Shown: piece after piece, positions 16,821 through 23,352 of the stretch
Layout of the letters: each line of letters starts with the position of its first letter
Numbering within the stretch: the stretch's first letter is position 1
Assembly: GCA_016218725.1 (NCBI GenBank)
Contig: JACRDB010000018.1
Span: forward strand, 1 to 38,655
Direction of reading: 5' to 3'
DNA from: Deltaproteobacteria bacterium
GTDB taxonomy: Bacteria > Myxococcota_A > Polyangia > Polyangiales > Ga0077539
Length of the DNA: 38,655 nucleotides
The notes under the pieces: model-generated
The model's database searches: none
What the model saw: the letters and a program-made list of their open reading frames with translations, nothing else
What the model was told of the DNA's origin: nothing
Position numbers and translations under genes: made by a program

Positions 16821-17429
16821 TCAGGGCAGGTAGTAATCCCAGGCGCCGTCGCGGTGGCACCCGACGCAGACGGAGGGCTCCACCTGGCGCCGCAGGCCCG
16901 CCGCCGAGCGCTCTCCGGAGAGGTCCACCCGAGGGTGGCAGAAGCGACAGTCCTCGTTTCGCGGGGCCCCGCGCCAGGTGCCCGCGAAGGGCAGCATCCT
17001 CGGGTGGATCTCCCTGATGCCCGCGTCGAGGGTCGTTCGCAGGAGCACGTCCTGGTGACAATGGAGGCAATTGCCGTTGTACCTCCGGGACGCCGGGTCA
17101 TGGATGCCCACGAGGTTGAGGAGGGAGACGTCCAGCCCGGGGTGGCAGCTCTGGCAGACCCTCCGGGGGTCCAAGCGCTCGGTGTCGCCCCCGAGGTCGC
17201 TCGCCGCGCTGTCCGCGGTGTCCGTCGGGGCGTCGCCCTGGCCGCCCTCGAAGGTGTCCTGGGACGAGTCCCGGGTGCCATCCGGGGCGGGGGCGGCGTC
17301 GATGCCCTCTCCCGGTGGCCCTTGCGGTCCCTGGGCGCCCCGAGGCCCCGGAGGGCCCTCACAGGCCGCGAGCGTGAGGATCCCCAGGAGCGCGAAGCCA
17401 ACGAAGTTCCTCGAAATCGCGATGGCCAT
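16821..17429 (-). CDS. Tetraheme cytochrome c lipoprotein with collagen-like segment
   Basis: 202 residues, ATG 17429. The signal peptide ends in lipobox LAAC (Cys23). Directly after it, residues 25-42 are six consecutive collagen-type G-X-Y triplets (GPP GPR GAQ GPQ and so on), then an Asp/Ser/Thr-rich linker. Four heme c sites follow: CQSCH (92-96), CLHCH (121-125), CRFCH (161-165) and CVGCH (188-192). It is the first gene of the molybdopterin reductase operon, 28 bases before the catalytic subunit. In the absence of a quinol-oxidising membrane subunit it is the probable electron donor or relay, tethered by lipid and possibly trimerised by the G-X-Y segment (inference). Confidence 0.9.
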   Translation of the reverse strand: MAIAISRNFVGFALLGILTLAACEGPPGPRGAQGPQGPPGEGIDAAPAPDGTRDSSQDTFEGGQGDAPTDTADSAASDLGGDTERLDPRRVCQSCHPGLDVSLLNLVGIHDPASRRYNGNCLHCHQDVLLRTTLDAGIREIHPRMLPFAGTWRGAPRNEDCRFCHPRVDLSGERSAAGLRRQVEPSVCVGCHRDGAWDYYLP

Positions 17430-17470
17430 GGGAGAGCACCCAACCGCCCGCGCGGTGCGAGGGTCGTGCC

Positions 17471-17605
17471 GACCTCACCCCCCGCTGCCGCGCGCCCCCT
17501 CTCCCGTGCAGGAGAGGGGGGTGTGTTTGACGGGTACGCGAGCGATTTGAGCCAGCCCCCGCTCCTGCACGGGTGCGGGGGCGCGTGGCAGCGGGGGGTG
17601 AGGTC
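17471..17605. repeat. Nested palindromic element with 19-base terminal inverted repeats
   Basis: Arms 17471-17489 and 17587-17605 are exact reverse complements. Between them are further hairpins, one around 17494-17520 (CCCTCTCC / GGAGAGGG) and one near 17555-17580. The element sits in the 255-base divergent gap between the tetraheme cytochrome and the SDR gene and shares CGACCTCACCCCC (from 17470) with the elements at 10664 and 38186. No coding capacity is seen. It is MITE- or REP-like in form. It separates two promoters, so it may also insulate transcription (inference). Confidence 0.75.
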
Positions 17606-17684
17606 ACCGGAAGCAGGTGCGCCGTGGTGCACCCAGTGCGGTCGCCGACGCACCCGAGGGACCCCTCAGGTACTCTCAAGGGCC

Positions 17685-18629
17685 ATGAACAGAGAGACGG
17701 TACTGATCACCGGCGGAAACTCGGGCATCGGCCTGGAGTGCGCCAGGCAGCTCGCAAAGGACGGTCGCCGGGTGGTGATCGCCAGCAGGAACCTCGCGGC
17801 CTCCGAGGACGCCGCCGAGGCGCTGCGACGAGAGCACGGCGAGGACGCCGCCCTGGCGCTGGCGCTGGACCTGGGCGAGCTGTCCTCGGTGCGCTCCTTT
17901 GTCGCGGAGGTCGAGGCCCGGGACCTCCACCTCAAGGCCCTGGTGTGCAACGCGGGGCTCCAGGGAATCCACGAGCGAGCGTCTCCCGACGGGGTGGAGC
18001 TCACCGTGGCGGTGAACCACCTCGGGCACTTCCTCCTGGTGAACCTCCTCCTGGAGAGGCTCCGGCGTCACGCCCCGGCGCGCGTGGTGGTGGTGTCCTC
18101 GGGGGTGCACGACGCGGGCCTCACCACCGGCATGCCCACGCCCCGGATGGACGACCTGGACGCGCTCTTCGCGCGCGGGGGCTCCCACGACGGGGCCTAC
18201 AACGGCCAGCGGGCGTACGTGAACAGCAAGGTGTGCAACATGCTCTTCACCTACGAGCTCGTACGGCGCCTGGGCCCCGACTCCCGGGTGACGGTGAACG
18301 CGTTTGATCCGGGCCTGGTGCCCGGCTCGGGTCTGGCGCGGGACTACTCCCCGGCGCTGAGGTTCTTCTGGGACAAGGTCCTCCCCGCGGCGGCCAGCGT
18401 GGTCACGCACCTGACGCCCCGGGTCAACCCCGCGTGGAAGAGCGGCCAGGCCCTGGCGCGGCTGGTGACCGACCCGGCCCTGGAGGGCGTCACCGGGCGG
18501 TACTACCCGTCGCACACCCGCTGGGAGGAGGCCCGCTCCTCCGAGGCGTCCTATGACACGGCCCGGCAGCGCGCCCTCTGGGACTTGTCCGCGCAGCGCG
18601 CGGGGTTGCCTACAACGGCCGTGGGATGA
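17685..18629 (+). CDS. Short-chain dehydrogenase/reductase (protochlorophyllide reductase/retinol dehydrogenase-like)
   Basis: 314 residues. I chose ATG 17685 because the Rossmann motif TGGNSGIG (9-16) begins just after; the frame stays open upstream but is antisense to the cytochrome operon. Other classical SDR features are NAG (89-91), VVVSSG (135-140) and the catalytic Y178xxxK182. The length and the extended C-terminus after the active site match the SDR subgroup related to light-dependent protochlorophyllide reductase and retinol dehydrogenases, which use NADP(H). The substrate is unknown. Its last 20 bases overlap the convergent metallo-beta-lactamase-fold gene. Confidence 0.88.
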   Translation: MNRETVLITGGNSGIGLECARQLAKDGRRVVIASRNLAASEDAAEALRREHGEDAALALALDLGELSSVRSFVAEVEARDLHLKALVCNAGLQGIHERASPDGVELTVAVNHLGHFLLVNLLLERLRRHAPARVVVVSSGVHDAGLTTGMPTPRMDDLDALFARGGSHDGAYNGQRAYVNSKVCNMLFTYELVRRLGPDSRVTVNAFDPGLVPGSGLARDYSPALRFFWDKVLPAAASVVTHLTPRVNPAWKSGQALARLVTDPALEGVTGRYYPSHTRWEEARSSEASYDTARQRALWDLSAQRAGLPTTAVG

Positions 18630-19557
18630 GCACCCGCTGACCGCCGATGGGGAGCACGGCCACCCGGTCGTCGCCGAGGCCTCGCCGGGCCATGGACTCC
18701 AGGAGCACCCTCCGGGCTTCCCCCGGCGCGTCCTGCGAGTTGATGAACGTGTCAAAGTGAATGGGCACCATCCACCGTGCTCCCAGGAGCTCAAAGGCCC
18801 TCAGGGCCTCGTCGGGGTCCAGGTGGCGCCGGGCCATCACCTCCCGGGGGTGGATGGGCCCGATCGGCAGGAGCGCCAGATCAATGTGAGGGAAGCGCCG
18901 GGCGGTCTCTCGGAAGAGCGCCGGGGCGTACGCGGTGTCTCCGCCGAAGTACACCGTGAGCCCACGGGCCTCGATCACGTAGCCCGTGAAGGTCTCGGTC
19001 ATCCACGCCGCGTCGGCGCCGTAGCGCCAGCCTACGTGGTCCACGGGCACCGCGGTGACGCGCAGGCCGTTCACCGTGTGGGACTCCCAGCGGCCAAGCT
19101 CCCTCGCGTCGAAGGGCCCCGGGGGGACGTACACCATCGCCCCTCGGGGCACGAAGACGGTCCCCAGGCGCGCCCCCAGGAGCCCGAGGGAGCCCTGCGA
19201 GAGGTGATCAAAGTGCATGTGGGAGATCACCGAGGCCGCGCACTGCGGGACGTCCTCCGCGGCGATGCCGGGCTCCACCAGGCGCTGCGAGAGCTGCCCC
19301 ACCGCGGTGGTGAACACCGGGTCCGTGAGGACGAAGCGGTCGTCGAGCTGCACCAGCGCCGTGGCGTGGCCCACCCACAAGACCGCCAGGCGCGCCTCGG
19401 GCCTGCGAGGGTCCGTCACCCTCCCGGGCACTCGCGCCATGGGTGAGGTCATCACCCGCAGGGTGCGCCCCAGGAACGCGCCCCCAAAGCGCCCCAGGGC
19501 GCAGCCCGAGAGCGCCCCAAGGCACAAGACCGCGGCCAGCCTAGAAATACCGTACAC
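18610..19557 (-). CDS. Metallo-beta-lactamase-fold lipoprotein (NAPE-PLD/UlaG-like hydrolase)
   Basis: 315 residues from GTG 19557. This start gives a clean signal peptide with lipobox LSGC (Cys19); an upstream extension would read through the preceding gene. Metal-binding features are SHMHFDHLS (HxHxDH), the Asp in GGDTAY, and a C-terminal IHFDTF. WVGHATALVQLD near the start is typical of the NAPE-phospholipase D/UlaG-like branch of the fold. It is likely a periplasmic or outer-membrane-facing Zn-dependent hydrolase of a phosphodiester or similar substrate. It overlaps the end of the upstream gene by 17 bases, so the two are probably translated together. Confidence 0.85.
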   Translation of the reverse strand: MYGISRLAAVLCLGALSGCALGRFGGAFLGRTLRVMTSPMARVPGRVTDPRRPEARLAVLWVGHATALVQLDDRFVLTDPVFTTAVGQLSQRLVEPGIAAEDVPQCAASVISHMHFDHLSQGSLGLLGARLGTVFVPRGAMVYVPPGPFDARELGRWESHTVNGLRVTAVPVDHVGWRYGADAAWMTETFTGYVIEARGLTVYFGGDTAYAPALFRETARRFPHIDLALLPIGPIHPREVMARRHLDPDEALRAFELLGARWMVPIHFDTFINSQDAPGEARRVLLESMARRGLGDDRVAVLPIGGQRVLIPRPL

Positions 19558-20095
19558 GGAAGGTCCCCATCCATACACCGTTGGAGTCTGCGGTGGGACT
19601 CCAACCGAGCTGTAGGCCCAGCACCCCGAAGAGCACATACGCCCCGACCTCCACCCACGCAGAGTGGGAGCTGCCGGTCAGGAGGTGCGAGACCCCGAGG
19701 GAGACCGCGAGGTTCTCGCCGCGCTCAAGTACCGGGAGGTAGGCCCGGAGGCCCGAGCGCCAGGCCCAGGCGTGGCCGTTGCGGTCCAGGGAGAGCCACT
19801 CGGGTCCCACGTGGAGCTCCAGGCTCCCGGCGTGGCGCACCAGGGGCTCGACCACGAAGCTGCGCCAGGGGTTTACGCCCCGACGGAGCCCCAGGGCCAG
19901 GAGGAGCGGCGTGAGCTGCCACCGGAGGCCCAGGGAGGCCTCCCCCCGGCCCACGGTGACCGCGGGGCTCGGCACGAACTGTGGAAGGGCCCACACCCAG
20001 GTCGGGTGGGGATGGCCCTGGGCGGCGCCGGGAGCACCCTGGAGCGCCAACGAGCAGAGCGCGACCCCTGACGAAAGCACAAGTGAAATCCGCAC
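19541..20095 (-). CDS. Small putative outer-membrane/exported protein
   Basis: 184 residues from GTG 20095, chosen because MRISLVLSS... gives a good signal peptide (about 1-27, ending GAAQ); GTG 20134 is an alternative. No family recognised. The mature part alternates hydrophobic and polar residues (for example LELHVGPEWLSL, AWVEVGAYVLFG) and ends in RVRYF, a terminal Phe as in outer-membrane barrels, so a small 8-strand barrel is plausible. Tight overlap with the downstream metallo-beta-lactamase-fold lipoprotein suggests a shared envelope role. Confidence 0.65.
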   Translation of the reverse strand: MRISLVLSSGVALCSLALQGAPGAAQGHPHPTWVWALPQFVPSPAVTVGRGEASLGLRWQLTPLLLALGLRRGVNPWRSFVVEPLVRHAGSLELHVGPEWLSLDRNGHAWAWRSGLRAYLPVLERGENLAVSLGVSHLLTGSSHSAWVEVGAYVLFGVLGLQLGWSPTADSNGVWMGTFRVRYF

Positions 20096-20309
20096 CGACC
20101 ACCCTGTAACACAACAGCGGCGGGGTGCGCACACAACCTACCCACGTATCCAAGCTGGTCAGGGCTGCGTCCACCCCGGATGGTCACCGCGGTGCTCTGC
20201 GAGGGTGTCGGTGTGGAGGGTACCCGGTGCGTGCGTGCCCTCCCTGTAGACCCTGGAAAAGTCCCGTGATTTCCAATAGCTCCATCGCTTCAAGGGAGAT
20301 GCCGGGCGT

Positions 20310-20324
20310 GGGCACGGAACGTGC
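20310..20324 (+). promoter_or_regulatory. Candidate sigma-54 (-24/-12) promoter
   Basis: GGGCACGGAACGTGC at 20310-20324 keeps the invariant GG and GC separated by 10 bases and matches most of the TGGCACG-N4-TTGC consensus. It lies about 100 bases before the trypsin-like gene start, in the 331-base non-coding stretch 20096-20426. No enhancer sites were identified. Nothing else is seen in this stretch, which is visibly less GC-rich than the surrounding genes. Confidence 0.3.
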
Positions 20325-20426
20325 GAAGGGACAACGCAGGCCCTGGCGACCCTGAAGAACACGCGCGAGCGCCGCTCCTGGCAGCGTGTGTAGGCGGAGC
20401 TCGCTGGCGCCTTGAGGAGGTCTCTG

Positions 20427-21620
20427 ATGGTCTCGAGCCGTCGTGGGGTGGAGTCCCTTGTGGCGCTGTGGGCGCTGGGTTGCGCGCCGCTGGAGGCGCT
20501 CCCGGAGGAGGGATCGGGCTCCGTGGCGGAGATCATCAACGGCACCGAGGCGACGGACCTGCCCTGGGCCTGCGTGGTGTCCACGGGGGGGTCGTACTGC
20601 TCGGGCGCGCTGGTGGCGCCCAACGTGGTCTTGACCGCGGGCCACTGCGTGGCGGGCTCGAGCTCCTGGAGCGTGCGGTGTCCCTACGCGTCGGACACGG
20701 CCACGGCGTACTCGTCCACGGCGGAGGCGGCGCCCACGTACCCCAACCGGGACAACCCCGACCGGGACTCCATTGACAACAGCCAGGGGAGCGACCTCGG
20801 ATTGATCCGCCTGGACCGGCCCCTGCGCGAGACCCGCGTGGGCCGGGTGCGCCTGGGGACCGTGGGGGCGGGGCTCCGGGTGAACGCCATCGGCCGCAAG
20901 GTGGACGGGCGCCTGACCTTCAGCATGTACCGCAGCCCGGTCTTCTCCCTCACCTCCGTGGACCGGCGAAACGGGTACTGGGCCGGCGTGGACCGCACGG
21001 TCATCGAGGCCGGCGACTCCGGCGGCCCGCTGGTGGACAGCGCCTCCGGCGAGATCCTGGGCGTGAACTCCGCGGGCGTGGACGCCGCCTGGTGCCGCAG
21101 CGGGAGCGTCTGCGACGAGTGGGCGCTGGTGAACGCCGCGGCGAGCTGGTACCGCACGACCCTCGCCCGTTATACCGAGGGCCTCTCGCCGCCGCCCCCG
21201 CCGCCGCCACCACCACCGCCCCCGCCCGGCGGGGACCCCTGCGCGACCTCCACGGACTGCGGGGCTTGTACGGCCCGGTCGTCGTGCGGGTGGTGCGCCG
21301 GGGCCTGCGTCACCGGCACCTCCACCGGCGGAGGCGCATGCACCCGCGCAGGCGGCACCTGGGCCTGGGTCAGCAACGAGTGCTCCACCGTGGCGCCGCC
21401 TCCTCCCCCCCCGCCGCCGCCCCCGCCCCCGCCGCCGCCACCACCGCCGCCGCCGCCGTCCGCGGATCCGTGCGCGACCTCGACCACCTGCTCGACGTGT
21501 ACGGCCAGGGCAGCCTGTGGGTGGTGCGCGGGGGCGTGTCGCACGGGGAGCTCCAGCGGTCCGACGGGGGCCTCGTGCGGTCCGTCGGCGTGGGCCTGGG
21601 TGTCCTCGCAGTGCCGGTGA
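20427..21620 (+). CDS. Trypsin-like serine protease lipoprotein with PSI-like modules on polyproline spacers
   Basis: 397 residues. ATG 20427 is preceded by a strong AGGAGG at 7 bases. The signal peptide has lipobox ALGC (about Cys19). The chymotrypsin-fold domain begins at IINGTEA and has the catalytic triad TAGHC (His73), DLGLIRLD (Asp123) and GDSGGP (Ser198). Then comes a run of 13 prolines, a Cys-rich module (CATSTDCGACTARSSCGWC), a second run of more than 20 prolines, and a second copy of the module ending the protein. The CGWC modules resemble PSI (plexin-semaphorin-integrin) domains. It is likely a surface protease on rigid stalks. It ends 3 bases before the convergent membrane-protein gene. 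Confidence 0.9.
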   Translation: MVSSRRGVESLVALWALGCAPLEALPEEGSGSVAEIINGTEATDLPWACVVSTGGSYCSGALVAPNVVLTAGHCVAGSSSWSVRCPYASDTATAYSSTAEAAPTYPNRDNPDRDSIDNSQGSDLGLIRLDRPLRETRVGRVRLGTVGAGLRVNAIGRKVDGRLTFSMYRSPVFSLTSVDRRNGYWAGVDRTVIEAGDSGGPLVDSASGEILGVNSAGVDAAWCRSGSVCDEWALVNAAASWYRTTLARYTEGLSPPPPPPPPPPPPPGGDPCATSTDCGACTARSSCGWCAGACVTGTSTGGGACTRAGGTWAWVSNECSTVAPPPPPPPPPPPPPPPPPPPPPSADPCATSTTCSTCTARAACGWCAGACRTGSSSGPTGASCGPSAWAWVSSQCR

Positions 21621-21623
21621 GGG

Positions 21624-22991
21624 TCACCACCGAAGACGGTCCTGGAACCAAGGAAAGAACCAGTAGTCCCGGGTGATGCCCGGGCCGAAGCGCCGGAGAG
21701 CCTCCGGAAGACCCGTCTCCACCGTGCGTTCTGGCGCCTCGGGACCTTCCGTGAACCGCAGCTCGGGGTGGAAGAACCTCCGGTTCTGCGCGTCCAGCGT
21801 GCTCCTCCCGAGCACCCTCACGGTGACCGGGCGGCCGAGCCTCCGGGCCTCATCCCGCAGCGCCAGGAGGCCGGCGCCCTCGCGCGAGAGGTAATGGAAG
21901 TGCGGCAGGTCCCGGGCCTCCAGCGCCGCGACACCGGCGAGAACCCACGGCGCTGCCAAGACCGCGGCCGCGGCCCTCGGGCGGCCGAGGCGCGCCCCGG
22001 CGACAGTGAAGAGCCTGGCCAGCACCACCGCGTGGAAGGCCGAGGAGAGCTGGAGATACCGGGGCGTAAGGGGGTAGGTGAGCACGCTCCAGAAGAGTGC
22101 ACCGGCCCCCACGGCCAGGAGCGCGCCGTGGAGCCTCCGGTCCCGGGTGGCGAGCGCGAGCGCCAGAAGGGCCCCCACCGCCACGCATTTCCAGCGCAGA
22201 CCGAGCTGGAAGGGCACCACCAGGTTGCCGAGGTACAAGAGCAGCCGGGACCAGTCGGGCACCGTCTCCACGGGCAGCTCGTAGAAGACCTGCGACGCGC
22301 GGTGGTTGGCGTACGCGAAGGCCAGCGCCACCGGGGCGCACGCGAAGGACGCCAGGAGGCGCGCCCTTCGGCGATCGTGATCGCGCTCGGCGAGGCCCAG
22401 GGCCGCCAGGGCGGGCCAGAGCACAAAGACCTCGGGGTTCATGGAGAGCCCCAGGGCGAAGAGCGTGACGCACAGGGCCACGGACACCCTCCGCCGGGGA
22501 CCGTCGAGAGAAGCGAGCGCCAGGAGCGCAAGGAGCACGCTGGCCAGGCGGTAGCTGGCCGAGGCCCAGACCACGACCTGGCCGTTCACCCTCGCGGTGA
22601 CGTACAGCACCGACGCCAGCAGGGGCTCCGAGCCCGCGGGGTAGAGCCCCCTGACCACGCGGTAGAGGGCGAAGCCCCCGAGGCCATGGAGGACCACGGA
22701 GAGCGCGTGGTACCCCGCGGGGCGGTCCCCGAGGAGCGCCTCCAGGAGCCGGAGATAGAACACATAGCCGGGCTTGAAGCGCGAGCGCGTCACCGGGTCG
22801 CTCCAGGCCCGGGTCGGATCGAAGAACGCCTTCCACGGCCACGGGGGGTGTCGCGCGAAGTCCAGGTTGACGAAATCGTCGGCCAGGAACGAGTCCCCGA
22901 GCGAGGGGAGGTACACCAGCAGCGCCAGGCCCAGGAGCCCCAGGGCCACCCGGGTGTCACTGAATGGCCAATCAGTCTTCGAGCTCGCCAT
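21624..22991 (-). CDS. Polytopic membrane protein, GT-C glycosyltransferase-like
   Basis: 455 residues from ATG 22991, which overlaps the end of the upstream Cys-rich lipoprotein gene by 20 bases; a frame extension to 23261 is a shadow of that gene. There are about ten hydrophobic helices. An acidic first loop (SFLADDFVNLDFARH) after helix 1 resembles the Asp-bearing loop of PMT/ArnT-like GT-C enzymes that use polyprenyl-phosphate sugars. A soluble C-terminal tail (ERTVETGLPEALRRFG) follows. Superfamily placement is by topology and loop only; donor and acceptor are unknown. It is the last gene of the probable minus-strand operon starting near 27103. Confidence 0.65.
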   Translation of the reverse strand: MASSKTDWPFSDTRVALGLLGLALLVYLPSLGDSFLADDFVNLDFARHPPWPWKAFFDPTRAWSDPVTRSRFKPGYVFYLRLLEALLGDRPAGYHALSVVLHGLGGFALYRVVRGLYPAGSEPLLASVLYVTARVNGQVVVWASASYRLASVLLALLALASLDGPRRRVSVALCVTLFALGLSMNPEVFVLWPALAALGLAERDHDRRRARLLASFACAPVALAFAYANHRASQVFYELPVETVPDWSRLLLYLGNLVVPFQLGLRWKCVAVGALLALALATRDRRLHGALLAVGAGALFWSVLTYPLTPRYLQLSSAFHAVVLARLFTVAGARLGRPRAAAAVLAAPWVLAGVAALEARDLPHFHYLSREGAGLLALRDEARRLGRPVTVRVLGRSTLDAQNRRFFHPELRFTEGPEAPERTVETGLPEALRRFGPGITRDYWFFPWFQDRLRW

Positions 22992-23337
22992 CGGGCATCG
23001 CGTCCCTCGGGGGGCAGGTGGAGGCTTCGACGGTGCCCTCGGGGCAGGGGCAGCAGCCCTGGTAGACCGTGGGGCCTTCGCAGCTCGGGGCCACGCAGCG
23101 GTTCGGGGGGAAGCATGGGGTGTTGGCGCAGGTGGCCAGGACGTCCTCGCCGGCGTCGGGCCTCGGGGAGGCGCCGCACCGGCGGGTGTCCACGCTCCCT
23201 CCGGGGCACGGGCCGCAGCTCCGGAAGCGACGCCCGGTGCAGCCTCCCCAGCGGCACTCAAAGGTCCCGGGGCAGTCCTCGCTGGGGTTGGTGCAGGCCC
23301 CGAGGAGGACCACGGCCCACAGTGCGCGCGCGCTCAC
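22972..23337 (-). CDS. Small Cys-rich lipoprotein
   Basis: 121 residues from GTG 23337. A short signal peptide ends in lipobox LGAC. The mature protein has about 17 Cys in repeated CPG/CPP-type loops (for example ECRWGGCTG, CGPCPGG, CCPCPEG), suggesting a disulfide-knotted extracellular domain. No family recognised. It starts 15 bases after the kinase stop and overlaps the next gene by 20 bases, placing it firmly inside the operon. Confidence 0.75.
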   Translation of the reverse strand: MSARALWAVVLLGACTNPSEDCPGTFECRWGGCTGRRFRSCGPCPGGSVDTRRCGASPRPDAGEDVLATCANTPCFPPNRCVAPSCEGPTVYQGCCPCPEGTVEASTCPPRDAMPDGELED

Positions 23338-23352
23338 CGGCGTGAAGGTACC

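Noticed and set aside
20159..20623. Minus-strand open frame covering the gap before the trypsin gene
   Set aside because: Most of it is antisense to the trypsin gene or lies in the less GC-rich gap. No signal, motif or ribosome site supports it.
21183..21460. CRISPR-like or tandem repeat at the CCG-rich tracts
   Set aside because: These are in-frame polyproline codons of the protease gene, not spaced direct repeats.
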